Positions 27,164 to 36,384 are shown, counted from the first letter of the stretch. The stretch: DNA of 55,942 bases from Planctomycetota bacterium (GCA_024277285.1 JAJRVM010000340.1:1-55942); one strand, 5' to 3'. Made by a program: numbers and translations. The notes: a model not told the origin generated them from the letters alone.

Positions 27164-28186
27164 ATGGTGACGAGCGATGGGAAATGGCGGTCGAGGCGGG
27201 CGTTTACGTTGGTCGAGCTGCTGGTCGTGATTGCGATAATTGGGATCCTTGTCGCGTTGCTGCTGCCTGCAGTCCAGGCGGCGCGCGAAGCGGCACGGCG
27301 CATGAGTTGCAGTAACAACTTGAAGCAGATGGGGTTGGCGATGCACAATTTCCAGCTGCAGAACAACCGGTTCCCCCCCAGTTGGCAACCGACGCGAACA
27401 GGTCCTGGCGGGGCGATCGATGGCTGGTCGGCTCAGGCTTTGTTGCTGCCGTTTATCGAACAGAACAATGTTGCCGAGCATGTCGACTTTCTGGCGAGCT
27501 ACAAGTTAGCGCGCGTGATTGACGTCAGCGGCCAGCCAATGCCGTTGAGTGCGATGCGGATCCCGACGTACCAATGCCCCAGTGAGACACGGGACGAGCA
27601 GCGTTTCTCGGGTAGCCAGCCGGAGCACTACCCACTCAACTATGGCGTGAATCAGGGCATCTGGTTTACGTTCGATCCGGCCCGCCGGCGCAGTGGCGAG
27701 GGCGCTTTTGGTCCGGGACGAGGAGTGCGACCTGCGGATTTCACGGATGGTTTGAGCAACACCGTGGCAGCAGCCGAAGTGAAAGCGTGGACGCCCTACT
27801 TTAGGAACGCCGGCTTGGCGGACCCGGTGATTCCACAGCCGACCGACATTTGCTCGATGGGCGGCCAATTCAAGCAGGATACGGGCCACACCGAATGGGT
27901 CGACGGTCGTGTTCACCAGATCGGGGTTACGGCAGCATTTGCTCCCAACACGCCGGTCCTCTGCCAGCTGGGCGGTACGCTCTACGACGTGGATTGGACG
28001 AACATGCAAGAGGGTAAGTCGAATAGTGTTCGCACGTTTGCCGCCGTGACCTCCAGGAGCTACCACGTGCAAGGCGTGCAAACGCTGTTAATGGATGGGT
28101 CGGTGCGGTTTACCCCCGACGGGATCGAGTTGTCGGTGTGGCGCGCACTTGCGACGCGTAATCAAAACGAAGTGATTCGTCAGTGA
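27164..28186 (+). CDS. DUF1559 (SBP_bac_10) protein with prepilin-type N-terminus
   Basis: A planctomycete-specific pseudopilin-like family of unknown function, often present in dozens of copies per genome. The 340-aa product starts with a short basic leader and the type IV prepilin processing motif RAFTLVELLVVIAI, with Ala instead of the usual Gly before FTLVE, followed by a hydrophobic helix and the family block AAREAARRMSCSNNLKQMGL. The C-terminus carries the H-X9-DG motif (HVQGVQTLLMDG), then SVRFTPDGI and an ELSVWRALATRNQNEVI-type end. GGGAGGTG at about 27151-27158 gives a strong ribosome-binding site. It is insulated from the upstream gene by a terminator and carries a Fur-like dyad in its leader. 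Confidence 0.93.
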   Translation: MVTSDGKWRSRRAFTLVELLVVIAIIGILVALLLPAVQAAREAARRMSCSNNLKQMGLAMHNFQLQNNRFPPSWQPTRTGPGGAIDGWSAQALLLPFIEQNNVAEHVDFLASYKLARVIDVSGQPMPLSAMRIPTYQCPSETRDEQRFSGSQPEHYPLNYGVNQGIWFTFDPARRRSGEGAFGPGRGVRPADFTDGLSNTVAAAEVKAWTPYFRNAGLADPVIPQPTDICSMGGQFKQDTGHTEWVDGRVHQIGVTAAFAPNTPVLCQLGGTLYDVDWTNMQEGKSNSVRTFAAVTSRSYHVQGVQTLLMDGSVRFTPDGIELSVWRALATRNQNEVIRQ

Positions 28187-28360
28187 GGCGAATGGCGATT
28201 GAGCTGCTTGGCACCGGTGTGCCGACACGCCGTCAACCCTCTTTGGTTTTGCGGTCGCGTCGCGTTAAGATGATAGCTCATGACGATGACGTCGGTGCAT
28301 GGCCTTGGAGGCATGAGCGGTCACGTCGAATCGGTTTCCTCTTCATCGAATGACGTAACT

Positions 28361-29188
28361 ATGACTACGCGACCGCTACGGCTGCTGATTCTTGGAGCGC
28401 ACCCTGACGACGCCGAGTTTTATGCGGGGGGCTTGGCCACGATCTATCGCCGGCAGGGGCATGAGGTCCAAATGCTCTCGGTGACCGACGGTCGTGCTGG
28501 ACACCACCAGCGACAACCGGACGAATTGGCGGCGCTGCGCCGCGACGAAGCAATCGCAGCGGGGGCCGTGATCGGCGCGACATACGAAACGTGGGAGTAT
28601 CCGGATGGCGAACTGGAACCGTCGTTGGAAGTGCGAAAACAAGTGGTGCGCACGATTCGGCGTTTCGCTCCCGATTTAGTTCTTACGCATCGCCCCAACG
28701 ACTATCACCCGGATCACCGTGCCGTGGGCCAGGTTGTGCAAGACGCGTCGTATATGGTCACGGTCCCGCTGGTTTGTCCGGAGGTCCCCATCTTGAAGCG
28801 GGACCCGGTGGTGGCCTACATGCCAGATCTTTTTACGCGTCCCTATCCGCTGGTCGGCGATGTTGTAATCGACATCGCCGAGCAACTGGAAACGGTCACC
28901 GAGATGTTGGCGTGTCACGTCACGCAAGTCTTCGAGTTTCTGCCCTACAACCAAGGTATTGTCGATCAAGTCCCGGCCGGCCCCGATGCACGTCGCGACT
29001 GGTTGGCGCAATGGTATGGCCAGATTATTCGGCCTCGGGCCGATCGTTTTCGTGACCAGCTGATTGCGCAGTATGGGCCGGAGAAGGGTGCGGCTATTGA
29101 ATTTGCGGAAGCGTTTGAAATCAGTGAATACGCGGCACCTCTCACTGCGGAGACGCGCCGGCGCTTGTTCTGGTTCTTGGAGTCGTAG
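28361..29188 (+). CDS. PIG-L/LmbE-family deacetylase
   Basis: A zinc-dependent N-deacetylase-like protein of the LmbE/MshB/BshB superfamily, typically acting on GlcNAc-containing substrates. Key features are AHPDDAEFYAGG near the N-terminus (zinc His14 and the catalytic/zinc Asp pair of HPDD), TDGRAGHH, and the second metal motif YHPDHRAVGQ near residues 116-125. There is no signal peptide, so it is cytosolic. The ATG at 28361 gives 275 aa with the domain starting directly (TTRPLRLLILGAHPDD); a longer ORF from 28280 adds 27 Ser-rich residues with no support. The substrate cannot be told; BshB-type bacillithiol enzymes are shorter. Followed by the inverted copy of the 220-bp repeat. Confidence 0.88.
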   Translation: MTTRPLRLLILGAHPDDAEFYAGGLATIYRRQGHEVQMLSVTDGRAGHHQRQPDELAALRRDEAIAAGAVIGATYETWEYPDGELEPSLEVRKQVVRTIRRFAPDLVLTHRPNDYHPDHRAVGQVVQDASYMVTVPLVCPEVPILKRDPVVAYMPDLFTRPYPLVGDVVIDIAEQLETVTEMLACHVTQVFEFLPYNQGIVDQVPAGPDARRDWLAQWYGQIIRPRADRFRDQLIAQYGPEKGAAIEFAEAFEISEYAAPLTAETRRRLFWFLES

Positions 29189-29299
29189 TGTCTGTTCTTG
29201 TTCCGCCGCCACAGTGCGGTTACCCGATCGTCGTCTTCCGCTGCGTGGCCGCTTCGGCCACCCGATAGTTGCGTAGCGCACTGGCGCCAAACGAACTGC

Positions 29300-29605
29300 G
29301 ATGCGCGATGTTCGTGTGCGCGTCGATTTGTGACTTTGTGAGGGTGTCTGCCGTTAGCAAACGTACGGAATGCTCGTGCCACTGCATGCGCGGACGCGTT
29401 TCACACTTCGATCGACTTATCACTACCAAACGCCCCGCCACCACACCGTCGCTCACTGCACGCAGTGCGAACCGGCGAACCGGTTTCCAATGGCAGCTCG
29501 ATTGACGCGTCGCACTGCTCAACTCGGCGGTTGCGTGTGCGCATCGATGTGTGACTTTGTTGAGGTATTTGGAATTAGGAACACGTACGGAATGAGCAGT
29601 GGCAC
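29300..29605 (-). repeat. Interspersed ~220-bp tandem repeat, locus 2 (inverted relative to locus 1)
   Basis: Read on the minus strand it holds one full unit (29605 down to 29383, about 223 bp) and a partial second unit ending near 29300. It shares GTGCCACTGCTCATTCCGTA, CGATGCGCACACGCAA, CTGCCATTGGAAACCGG and GCATGCA with the array at 63-580. Both arrays end their partial unit at nearly the same internal point, just after GCGCACACG, so the element has defined ends. It fills the spacer between the PIG-L and DUF1080 genes. Confidence 0.85.
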
Positions 29606-29709
29606 GGATGCGGTCCTTGCAAATGCGTGGCATACGGGACAAAATGACGAAAGCTTCGCATCGTCGATTTTGTTACCGCAGCATCCTATTCCACCCAGGA
29701 GTTTCCACC

Positions 29710-30720
29710 ATGCAGATTCGTCCCGTTGCATTACTCACAGCGATTCTCGTCTCCTGTACGATTGTTCTCTGTCTGGCTGTTTCTTGCACGCCGGGTTTGG
29801 CTGCGGACGATAATTTGAAGACCTACGTCGATCCAGAGAATGCGGGGCCCGACTACGCGATCCAGGGCGAATACTTGGGCACGATTGATGCGCCGGAGGC
29901 GGCGGGGCGCTGGGGTGCTCAGGTCATCGCATTGGGCGGTGGTAAGTTTCGGTTGGTCGGTTATGACGGCGGTTTGCCCGGCGACGGCTGGCAGCGTGGT
30001 GGTAAGATCGAAACGGCCGAAGGCAAGACGGTGGGCGGCACGACTCGGTTTGAAGGGGATCAGTTTGAAGCGGAAATCAAAGACGGCAAGTTGTTGGTTT
30101 CCCCGTTCGGCGGCGATCTAGCGGGCACGTTGAAAAAGGTGGTGCGTAAGAGTCCCACATTGGGCGCCAAACCGCCGGCCGGTGCTTTGGTCTTGTTCGA
30201 TGGTAGTAACGCGGACCATTTTACCCCCGGTCACATGACCAAAGACAAACTGTTGCGATCGGCCTGCGAAACCAAAGAAAAGTTTGGCGACCACTCGTTG
30301 CACCTTGAATTCCGCACGCCGTTCAAACCGCTGGCACGCGGGCAAGCGCGAGGCAACAGCGGAGTGTATGTGCAGAGTCGTTATGAAGTGCAGGTGCTCG
30401 ATTCCTTCGGGTTGGACGGTAAGAACAACGAATGTGGTGGGATTTACAAAGTTGCCGCGCCGAAAGTGAATATGTGCTTCCCGCCACTCACTTGGCAAAC
30501 CTACGACATCGACTTTACCGCCGCACGCTATGAAGGCGACAAGAAAGTCAAGAACGCACGCATTACGGTTCGCCACAACGGGGTCGTCATCATGGACGAC
30601 CAAGAACTGCCTCGCCATACGCCCGGTCCTCTCAAAGAGGGTCCCGGCGCTGCCCCGCTCTTCCTGCAAGGGCATGGCAATCCGGTGGTCTATCGAAACA
30701 TCTGGGCCGTCAAGAAGTGA
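29710..30720 (+). CDS. Exported DUF1080 (3-keto-disaccharide hydrolase domain) protein
   Basis: The 336-aa product has a signal peptide (residues 1-31, hydrophobic LLTAILVSCTIVLCLAVSC, cleavage near GLAA), a short unassigned domain (~35-130, GEYLGT... WGAQVIALGGGKFRLVGYDG) and a C-terminal DUF1080 domain (~155-336; LFDGSNADHFTPG, GNSGVYVQSRYEVQVLDSFG, WQTYDIDFTAARY, VRHNGVVIMDD, PLFLQGHGNPVVYRNIWA). DUF1080 has a concanavalin-like fold; characterised members cleave 3-keto-glycosides, and others may simply bind sugar. AGGAG at 29697-29701 precedes the ATG. A longer ORF from 29599 is rejected because it lacks a leader and overlaps the repeat. The Gfo/Idh/MocA oxidoreductase at 50091 could in principle supply 3-keto sugars, but it is 20 kb away. 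Confidence 0.9.
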   Translation: MQIRPVALLTAILVSCTIVLCLAVSCTPGLAADDNLKTYVDPENAGPDYAIQGEYLGTIDAPEAAGRWGAQVIALGGGKFRLVGYDGGLPGDGWQRGGKIETAEGKTVGGTTRFEGDQFEAEIKDGKLLVSPFGGDLAGTLKKVVRKSPTLGAKPPAGALVLFDGSNADHFTPGHMTKDKLLRSACETKEKFGDHSLHLEFRTPFKPLARGQARGNSGVYVQSRYEVQVLDSFGLDGKNNECGGIYKVAAPKVNMCFPPLTWQTYDIDFTAARYEGDKKVKNARITVRHNGVVIMDDQELPRHTPGPLKEGPGAAPLFLQGHGNPVVYRNIWAVKK

Positions 30721-30845
30721 GGTGCGGCTTCTATACCGTCTCCGGAAGGTGGCCAACTCGCTGTAACGGCAGGCAGACTCAATAGGCGAGTGCAGTCGCA
30801 CCAAATTCCGGCCTGTTATCGAGCGCCGCAAGAAGGTGCGAACCG

Positions 30846-30921
30846 CATTCTGGTGTGCCTGCGCTCGCTGGTTGAGTGGAGCTGCTGGCTGGGTGCGGAG
30901 CGAGCTTGGCACACCCTACGC
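30846..30921 (-). repeat. Interspersed REP-like repeat (GTAGGGTGTG family), copy 2, inverted
   Basis: On the minus strand it begins directly after the TAA of the double-hydrolase gene: CGTAGGGTGTGCCAAGCTCG, a variable middle, then GAGCGCAGGCACACCAGAAT. Same family as 6302-6380 and 43685-43765. Confidence 0.7.
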
Positions 30922-33234
30922 TTATCGCGTGGGCCAATCGAGATGTTTGTGGAGAAACTCGAAGGTCTCCTTGCCATTGATCGTATGCGGCCCGACGAAC
31001 CACTCGATCGCGCAGCGGTCGGGGATGCCGAGCTTGGCGGCATAGAGGTGCCGTACTTTTGCGAATTCGTAAGCTACTTGTTCGTCCGGTGCCACGCCGT
31101 CAAAATGCCCCCGTTCAACCATGAACGGTCGCGGCGCGATCAACGTGGCCATCTCCGCGTAATTGAACGTGCTGCCCAGATCGAACTCGAAAATCTCGTA
31201 CTCGCCGGTCCACATATAACTGTACTTCGCACGCGTTGATGCGTTCTTCCAGATCCACTCGTTAAAGTCGCCCGAGCAGATGGACAACGCATAGCCATCC
31301 ACCAACGGCGGGATTCGCATGGCGCTCTTGCCACCATACGACAGCCCGTAGAAGGCGATCCGTTTGGAATCGACACAGTCGAGCGACGATAACCAGTTCA
31401 CGATCTGCTGGTGTTGAGGGACCATCAACGAGAACAACGTCTTCTTGAGTGGATTGGCCTTGCGCTGCAGTGTCCGAAAGCGGTCGCCAAAGATGTAGAG
31501 GTTCTGCGGCGCGAACGTGATGAACCCTTGTTCGGCCAACTTGGCGGCTTGGTCGTGGTAGGCGCGGTGATTTCCCGTGACCAACTGTTGTGGTCGCCCT
31601 TCAAGCCCATGTTGGCAGACTACCACCGGGCGTCGTTCTCCCGGCTGAATGTCTTTGGGCAGCAACAGGATTCCATAGGCAAACAGCTCGGGGAAGACAT
31701 CCAATACCACTTCATATCCGGTCCAAGCGTCGGACTCGTACGATTTACGCGACCGCGCGTTGAAAGGGCGGAGCGGATGATCGAAGTGGCCGATCACTTC
31801 GTTGCGAAAAATCTCGCGGTACTTGGCACTCGATCGTTCAAATGCCTCAAGCGATTTCGTATCCAGGTCCTTCATGAACTCGGCTCGAACGTATTGGCTT
31901 TCACCTATTAACCACTGGTTATAATCATCGATCTCTTGCATTTGCCGCTTGGCGCGCTGCTCGAGTGTCTTGGGATCACGCCGGTAGGTTGGAGCGGGTT
32001 CAGGTTTGGCCAGCTCCGCCTGCTCGGCAAAGTGTTGCAGCAAGGGATGCAGCGTCGTGTCGGTTAGAAACGGTCCGTGACCGTCTCCTGAAACGACCAA
32101 TTGGATCAAGTCGCCAGCAGGCAGTCTTGCAATGAGGCCCTTCGCTCGCTGCACTTCGTTCCGCACTTCTTGCAATGCCGGTGTTACAAGTCGCCCTGGA
32201 GCTCCGTTCTTCTCGGAAGCGAGCGTTAACTCGGGCCCATCAGCCGCTTCGATAATCAACCGGCGCGGCGCGATCATGCTGGCGATCTCGGCATCGCCGA
32301 ATTGTTCAAGCAGCCCGAACACATTGCGATCGATCGGTTGCTGCCAGAGTTGTTCGCGCGGTTGAAAGTAGCCGCTCACACACGCCACATCGATCCGTGG
32401 ATCGAGTGCCGCAGCGTAAAAGGCCAGCATGCCACCTTCCCCCCAGCCAATTGCCGCAATGGGTCGAGTGTTTGTTCCCGCGTCATGTTTGAACCAATCA
32501 ACGCCTGCCAGGATCTTCTGGACCTCGTAGCCGATCGGGTGGCGTCCCAGATCAAACGAGCTTCGATACAGGTATTCCCGCGCCGTTAATGTTGCCCGTC
32601 CGTTGTAGACGCGCAGGTTGCGGTCGAGCACGGCAGGCACCAGCACGCGGCATCCCGATTCGGCCAATCGTCGTGCGAACTGCGACTGGGCGTCGACGCC
32701 GGCGACAAGCCCACAGATCGATTCAGGCGTTTGCTCGGCGTCGGGAATGGCGATCACATCGGCAATCGGTTCTCGGCCAAGCGGAATCAGCAGCAAGCCC
32801 TCTCCGTGGATTCGGCGCGCGATCCCACCCACAGCCGGCCACCGCACGGCAAGCACCTTGATCCGTTTGCTCTCGGCCACTACGGGCGACTGTACCGTTG
32901 TGGCATCGAGTGTCAACGCTTCAGCTTGAGGGCGCGCGTCGCGCAGCCCAAGGATGTGGGCCAAACGCTTGCGGTTCGGCTCAATGGATGCTGCGTAGTC
33001 GTGAGGAGAGCCAAAATCGCGGTCCCAGAACTTGGTACGCCGCGCGACCGACTGTTCGATCTCCTTCAGTAGAAACCGGTCGGCTCCCGCCACCAGACGC
33101 GAAGCGATATCGTCTTGCCATTCGAGTGGTTGGGTGTCGCGCAGCAGATGGGTTGTTGCATCTTGAGCGCTGGCGGTTGAACTGATCGCCAACAGGCAAA
33201 ACAACAAAGTCGTGGTCGAAACCGGATAATGCAC
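30922..33234 (-). CDS. Exported two-domain alpha/beta-hydrolase (acetyl-xylan-esterase/dienelactone-hydrolase-like)
   Basis: A 770-aa protein with a signal peptide (residues 1-23, ending ASAQ) and two alpha/beta-hydrolase-fold halves. In the first (~120-340) the nucleophile elbow is GWGEGG (263-268), with Glu266 in the position of the catalytic Ser, so this half is probably not a serine hydrolase. The second half (~500-770) has the intact elbow GLSYGG with Ser632, the string PVVVCQHGLEGRPQQLVTG before it, and VGPHTING with a likely catalytic His750. The second half resembles planctomycete acetyl xylan esterase-like proteins. The likely role is removal of acyl groups from extracellular polysaccharide. 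No Shine-Dalgarno is obvious; an interspersed repeat begins immediately after the stop. Confidence 0.8.
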   Translation of the reverse strand: MHYPVSTTTLLFCLLAISSTASAQDATTHLLRDTQPLEWQDDIASRLVAGADRFLLKEIEQSVARRTKFWDRDFGSPHDYAASIEPNRKRLAHILGLRDARPQAEALTLDATTVQSPVVAESKRIKVLAVRWPAVGGIARRIHGEGLLLIPLGREPIADVIAIPDAEQTPESICGLVAGVDAQSQFARRLAESGCRVLVPAVLDRNLRVYNGRATLTAREYLYRSSFDLGRHPIGYEVQKILAGVDWFKHDAGTNTRPIAAIGWGEGGMLAFYAAALDPRIDVACVSGYFQPREQLWQQPIDRNVFGLLEQFGDAEIASMIAPRRLIIEAADGPELTLASEKNGAPGRLVTPALQEVRNEVQRAKGLIARLPAGDLIQLVVSGDGHGPFLTDTTLHPLLQHFAEQAELAKPEPAPTYRRDPKTLEQRAKRQMQEIDDYNQWLIGESQYVRAEFMKDLDTKSLEAFERSSAKYREIFRNEVIGHFDHPLRPFNARSRKSYESDAWTGYEVVLDVFPELFAYGILLLPKDIQPGERRPVVVCQHGLEGRPQQLVTGNHRAYHDQAAKLAEQGFITFAPQNLYIFGDRFRTLQRKANPLKKTLFSLMVPQHQQIVNWLSSLDCVDSKRIAFYGLSYGGKSAMRIPPLVDGYALSICSGDFNEWIWKNASTRAKYSYMWTGEYEIFEFDLGSTFNYAEMATLIAPRPFMVERGHFDGVAPDEQVAYEFAKVRHLYAAKLGIPDRCAIEWFVGPHTINGKETFEFLHKHLDWPTR

Positions 33235-33728
33235 AATCTTGATCCTCAGCCAGAGTTGCGACGTGCTGGCTCAGCCAACACGGGCCACCTCTAGGAGCTT
33301 GGTTCGTGACCTGTCGGCGCCAATAACGAGGCGTTCATGCTTGGTTTTACCCCATTCGAGCGGCGGGGTCGCGTCCCAAGCAGCCAATCTGGGGCTCTTT
33401 AGCGGTAATTTTGTTTCCCTTCGGGCTTCTTTTCTGCTAGCCTCGAAAGGTGAGCAGCGATGTGGACGTTCTTGGAGCCGGTTCTGGAGCGGAAGTGGGG
33501 GCGAGGTTATTCGCGGTGAGTCATCAACTAGCGGGTCACTGGCAGCCAATCTAACGGATTTTGGCCGTTCGTTTTTCCAGGGAAGAATCAAGTATCTGTG
33601 GCGGAATGTGACCGATGTGGAAAGAATCTTCAGACGCCTCGTCCCCGAACCCCGATTCAGCCTAGCCGACTCGCTCGGCAGCGGCCTCCGATTCCGGGGT
33701 TGAAGAAAAACAGCCTACACGCGTAAAG
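33235..33728. other. Intergenic spacer, divergent promoter region
   Basis: About 490 bp between the double hydrolase (-) and an unknown gene (+). CAGCCAATCT occurs twice (near 33380 and 33543), the second copy followed by a weak AACGG/CCGTT stem and a T run. The ORF at 33239-33703 has no protein-like features. From 33615 there is an ATG-initiated reading frame in phase with the next gene but stopped by TAG at 33663. Confidence 0.4.
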
Positions 33729-34391
33729 GTGAAGATTGTTCGACCTGACGGGACGTCACGTGATGTGGTGATCGCCGGGCACTTCCGTGAAGAGCATTTG
33801 TGTTCGCTGGTCGACGACGAACTTTGCCGTCTTAAGGATGGCGAATCGCTGGTTCTGCACTTGTTTCACCCGGACGATCAGCTGACCGGCTCGTTGCGCA
33901 ACCGTTGGCAGGAAGGGATGTCGGACAATCGTCATGTCTTTGTTCGTGAAGTCCTTGGCCCGAACAATGACCGTCAGCAATTGGCCACACAACTGCGGCG
34001 TATCAAGCGACGTATGACGGCGGGGGAACGAGTCAATCTGGCTATCCGCTCGCCGCGCGTTGCCAAGGTCGCTCTCCAGCAGCTACGAAAGCTGTTGCTG
34101 ATCAGCCAGCAGTTCGAGGAATCGTTGCTGAATCTATGGGTACATGGCGACGAAGAGCAGCAGCAGGAGATCCTCGGTCATCTCGAAAGTGCTGGCATGG
34201 TCTTGGCGCGAGACTATCAACGGTTTATTGAGGAGCATTCGGATCAACGTTGGCGCGCTCCATGGATTGACATCGAGTTGTCGCAAAAGAAGAAGCCCAC
34301 GCATCGCCATCGGAAGTCGAAGAGTCCCGATGAGGCGGTCACGGCGTGGATCAAACGCGTCGAAGAGGGACGCGAGCACCCACTCCACTAG
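33729..34391 (+). CDS. Unknown protein, 220 aa, basic C-terminal tail
   Basis: Not recognised. The product begins VKIVRPDGTSRDVVIAGHF, has a compact N-terminal part (~1-95), a helical middle rich in Leu, Gln and Arg (~95-180; RQQLATQLRRIKRRM, ALQQLRKLLLISQQFEESLL) and a Lys/Arg/His-rich tail (QKKKPTHRHRKSK). No signal peptide or membrane segment, so probably cytosolic; the tail could bind nucleic acid, which is speculation. GTG at 33729 is the first usable start. The same frame stays open upstream back to a TAG at 33663, beyond which an ATG (33615) opens a Ser/Pro/Asp-rich stretch. Either the true start is an alternative codon after the TAG, or the TAG truncates an originally longer N-terminus. 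Confidence 0.6.
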   Translation: MKIVRPDGTSRDVVIAGHFREEHLCSLVDDELCRLKDGESLVLHLFHPDDQLTGSLRNRWQEGMSDNRHVFVREVLGPNNDRQQLATQLRRIKRRMTAGERVNLAIRSPRVAKVALQQLRKLLLISQQFEESLLNLWVHGDEEQQQEILGHLESAGMVLARDYQRFIEEHSDQRWRAPWIDIELSQKKKPTHRHRKSKSPDEAVTAWIKRVEEGREHPLH

Positions 34392-34421
34392 CGTATTGCC
34401 ACGGTTGCGGGCTGAACATCG

Positions 34422-34529
34422 CTTTTTGTCACCGGTCGTTCTCTTTGCCCTCAAGAGAGGATCGATCCCGAGAACGTTTTCCGTATCGTGACGGCAGCGG
34501 GGGGCAAAAAAGATTGTGGGCAGAAAAAG
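34422..34529. repeat. MITE-like inverted-repeat element, copy 1
   Basis: Right end GGGCAAAAAAGATTGTGGGC followed by AGAAAAAG (34502-34529). Left end (34422-34450) is a degraded inverse containing CTCTTTGCCC. The middle (CAAGAGAGGATC, GAGAACG, GACGGC) resembles the middle of the element at 41195-41324. No coding capacity. Confidence 0.6.
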
Positions 34530-34735
34530 CGCCGGGCAGGGCGTCGTCCGGCCAAGTGCCTTTTGCCTGTGTTTGAACGCAATGCCCATGGACTTGGTAT
34601 TAGGCGAACTCGGACCAAGGCCCGTCTCGCCCAGCAAATATACGCAATTTGGACCCAGATCACTCTGCTAGTTGGCGACCCAGACGTGACGATGCCAGCC
34701 AGCCAGCCAGACGTGACAATGTTGTCAACTTGCGC

Positions 34736-35362
34736 CTAATGCGCATAGGTGAAGCCCCATCTCACGCCCGGTCGACGACGGTAATAGTAGGGCGCGCGAT
34801 GATAGTAGCGGTATGGGCCGGGGCCGCAATAGGTGGGCACCACATACGGTTCCTCGACGATCACCGGTGGGCCGCCCACCAAAACGGGGCGAGTCGACTG
34901 CCTTGCCGCTTCCTCTTGCATGGCGTTGATGATGGTTTCACTAACGCCATTCTCGTGTAACTCGATGATCTGGCTCGGTGTCAAGGCGGCACGGACTCCG
35001 TTGGCGCGAATGTGATTCACAATCACCTCGTCTCCCAATCCCGAGGTGGCCATCGCAGTCACGTCGGTTGTCGAAACCGCATTAGCCAGGCGTCGCTGAT
35101 TCTCGACCATTGCCGTGCGACGCGCTACTTCCTCGTCCATCGAATCGCCAATCGCACTGCCGGTCAGTGCGCCGACCGCCGAGCCGATGAGCGCGCCGCC
35201 CGCGGCATGCCCCGATTGATCGCCCAGTGCGGCACCAGCCAGTCCGCCGGCGATCCCGCCCACTGCGGCACCTTTGTCGGCGTAATAGGGAGAGCGACAG
35301 CCAACCAAACTCAGTAGCACGAAAGTCACGACACTGTAGAGGGTGAGTTTTGCTGGCTTCAT
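34736..35362 (-). CDS. Glycine-zipper lipoprotein
   Basis: A 208-aa predicted lipoprotein. The signal peptide has the lipobox LVGC, with Cys near residue 21 becoming the lipidated N-terminus. Residues ~29-72 are a Gly-zipper region (AAVGGIAGGLAGAALGDQSG and a second, similar stretch), as in 17-kDa-antigen and OmpA-like glycine-zipper proteins that associate with or span membranes. A helical part with VNHIRANGVRAALTPSQIIELHENGVS follows, and the C-terminus is Pro/Tyr/Arg-rich (YYHRAPYYYRRRPG). AAGGAAG lies just before the ATG at 35362; an upstream extension to 35644 in the same frame lacks any leader and is not accepted. Function unknown, envelope structure likely. No partner genes nearby. Confidence 0.85.
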   Translation of the reverse strand: MKPAKLTLYSVVTFVLLSLVGCRSPYYADKGAAVGGIAGGLAGAALGDQSGHAAGGALIGSAVGALTGSAIGDSMDEEVARRTAMVENQRRLANAVSTTDVTAMATSGLGDEVIVNHIRANGVRAALTPSQIIELHENGVSETIINAMQEEAARQSTRPVLVGGPPVIVEEPYVVPTYCGPGPYRYYHRAPYYYRRRPGVRWGFTYAH

Positions 35363-35777
35363 CTTCCTTGACTCCGCAACATGTGAGCGAGTGTGGACAA
35401 CGGGTTGGGAACCGCCCGATTGATACGGGCCATTTGATACGGGCCGTTCCCCGAGAGAAATCGGCTGCGAATGCTCCCAGGATTGATGGGACGCGTCAAC
35501 CCCGACCGCCCCCTCTTGTGGGATAGTTGCTCTTGGCGTCTGGTCTCGCGCTGCCACGCGCGTCAGAATGAACTTTGGTTCTGTCGGTGATTCGGGCTCG
35601 CTGGGCGAACCGCTGTTGCAGAATATCCTCTGTCGATTGCGCACGAGGGGGCGTTAGCTGTTCAACAGCCGGTAACGGTTCATGGCGGCCGTGACGCTTT
35701 TTGGCCCGAGCTTTCGCTCGATTAGCTCGAAAAATGGCAAACGGCTACCTGATCGGAGGACGTTCCACCGAGCGCTG

Positions 35778-35880
35778 TTTCTTGCCCGTAATCTTTTTTG
35801 CCCTTCTCTCTCGTTGCGCTCATGGACGACGCGTCTGGTGGTGCTCCTTGGAGGGCAAAGAAAATGATGGGCAAAAAAAG
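35778..35880. repeat. MITE-like inverted-repeat element, copy 2
   Basis: Best-preserved terminal inverted repeats of the family: left TTTCTTGCCCGTAATCTTTT then TTGCCC (35778-35803); right GGGCAAAGAAAATGATGGGC then AAAAAAAG (35853-35880). About 103 bp in total with no ORF of its own. Lies between the lipoprotein and sulfatase genes. Confidence 0.7.
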
Positions 35881-35881
35881 A

Positions 35882-36384
35882 ACAGAACGGTTAATGTCCT
35901 TCTTGCCCGTGGCATTGCTGCTCTCGGTTGCTAGATGCTTGCTCGCGGCACCTCATCGGCCCTCCACGCGCAGAACAAAGACGGGATCAACAACTTCACC
36001 AGCGTGCGCCGACTTGCCCGCCAGCACGCTCCCGATCCGCTCCAGAAACGGCTCGGCACATTTCTGGAGGACGTCGCGCTTCGAGAGGTGCGGGCAACCG
36101 CAGGCCGTTGCAGGTCGACGTTGACGTTGATGCGGAACCGGGTCGGCCTCCGAAGACGAGGCAGCTGATTCGTTCGATTCTTGCGCACATTCGACAGTTG
36201 GTTCGTGGGCAGGCGACCTAGTTGGACAGCGCCAAGTTTGCGATCACAACTTTTCGTACAAAGAAGTGCCACCTTGCACCTTTACGCCGCACCTTCACGC
36301 CGCAGAGCCGTATCCCCATAAGGTTGATGCGTTAGCTACTATGCACTTGTACCTTCACGCTGCGGAGCGGCGTGCCACAGTGCG
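35882..36384. other. Spacer with possible decayed coding sequence
   Basis: About 500 bp without a confident gene. Two overlapping plus-strand frames, one around 35990-36110 and another around 36100-36221 (ending RSILAHIRQLVRGQAT), have protein-like composition and might be fragments of one frameshifted gene. The right part holds two degenerate copies of ACCTTCACGCYGCRGAGC (near 36289 and 36351). Not annotated as a gene. Confidence 0.3.

Noticed and set aside
33239..33703. 154-codon ORF in the spacer before the unknown 220-aa gene
   Set aside because: No start signal, Ser/Arg-rich chance translation, and it overlaps the likely promoter region.
35928..36221. Plus-strand ORF in the lipoprotein/sulfatase spacer
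   Set aside because: Composition is partly protein-like but there is no start signal or recognised motif, and the frame would need a shift to join its neighbour; described only as possible decay.
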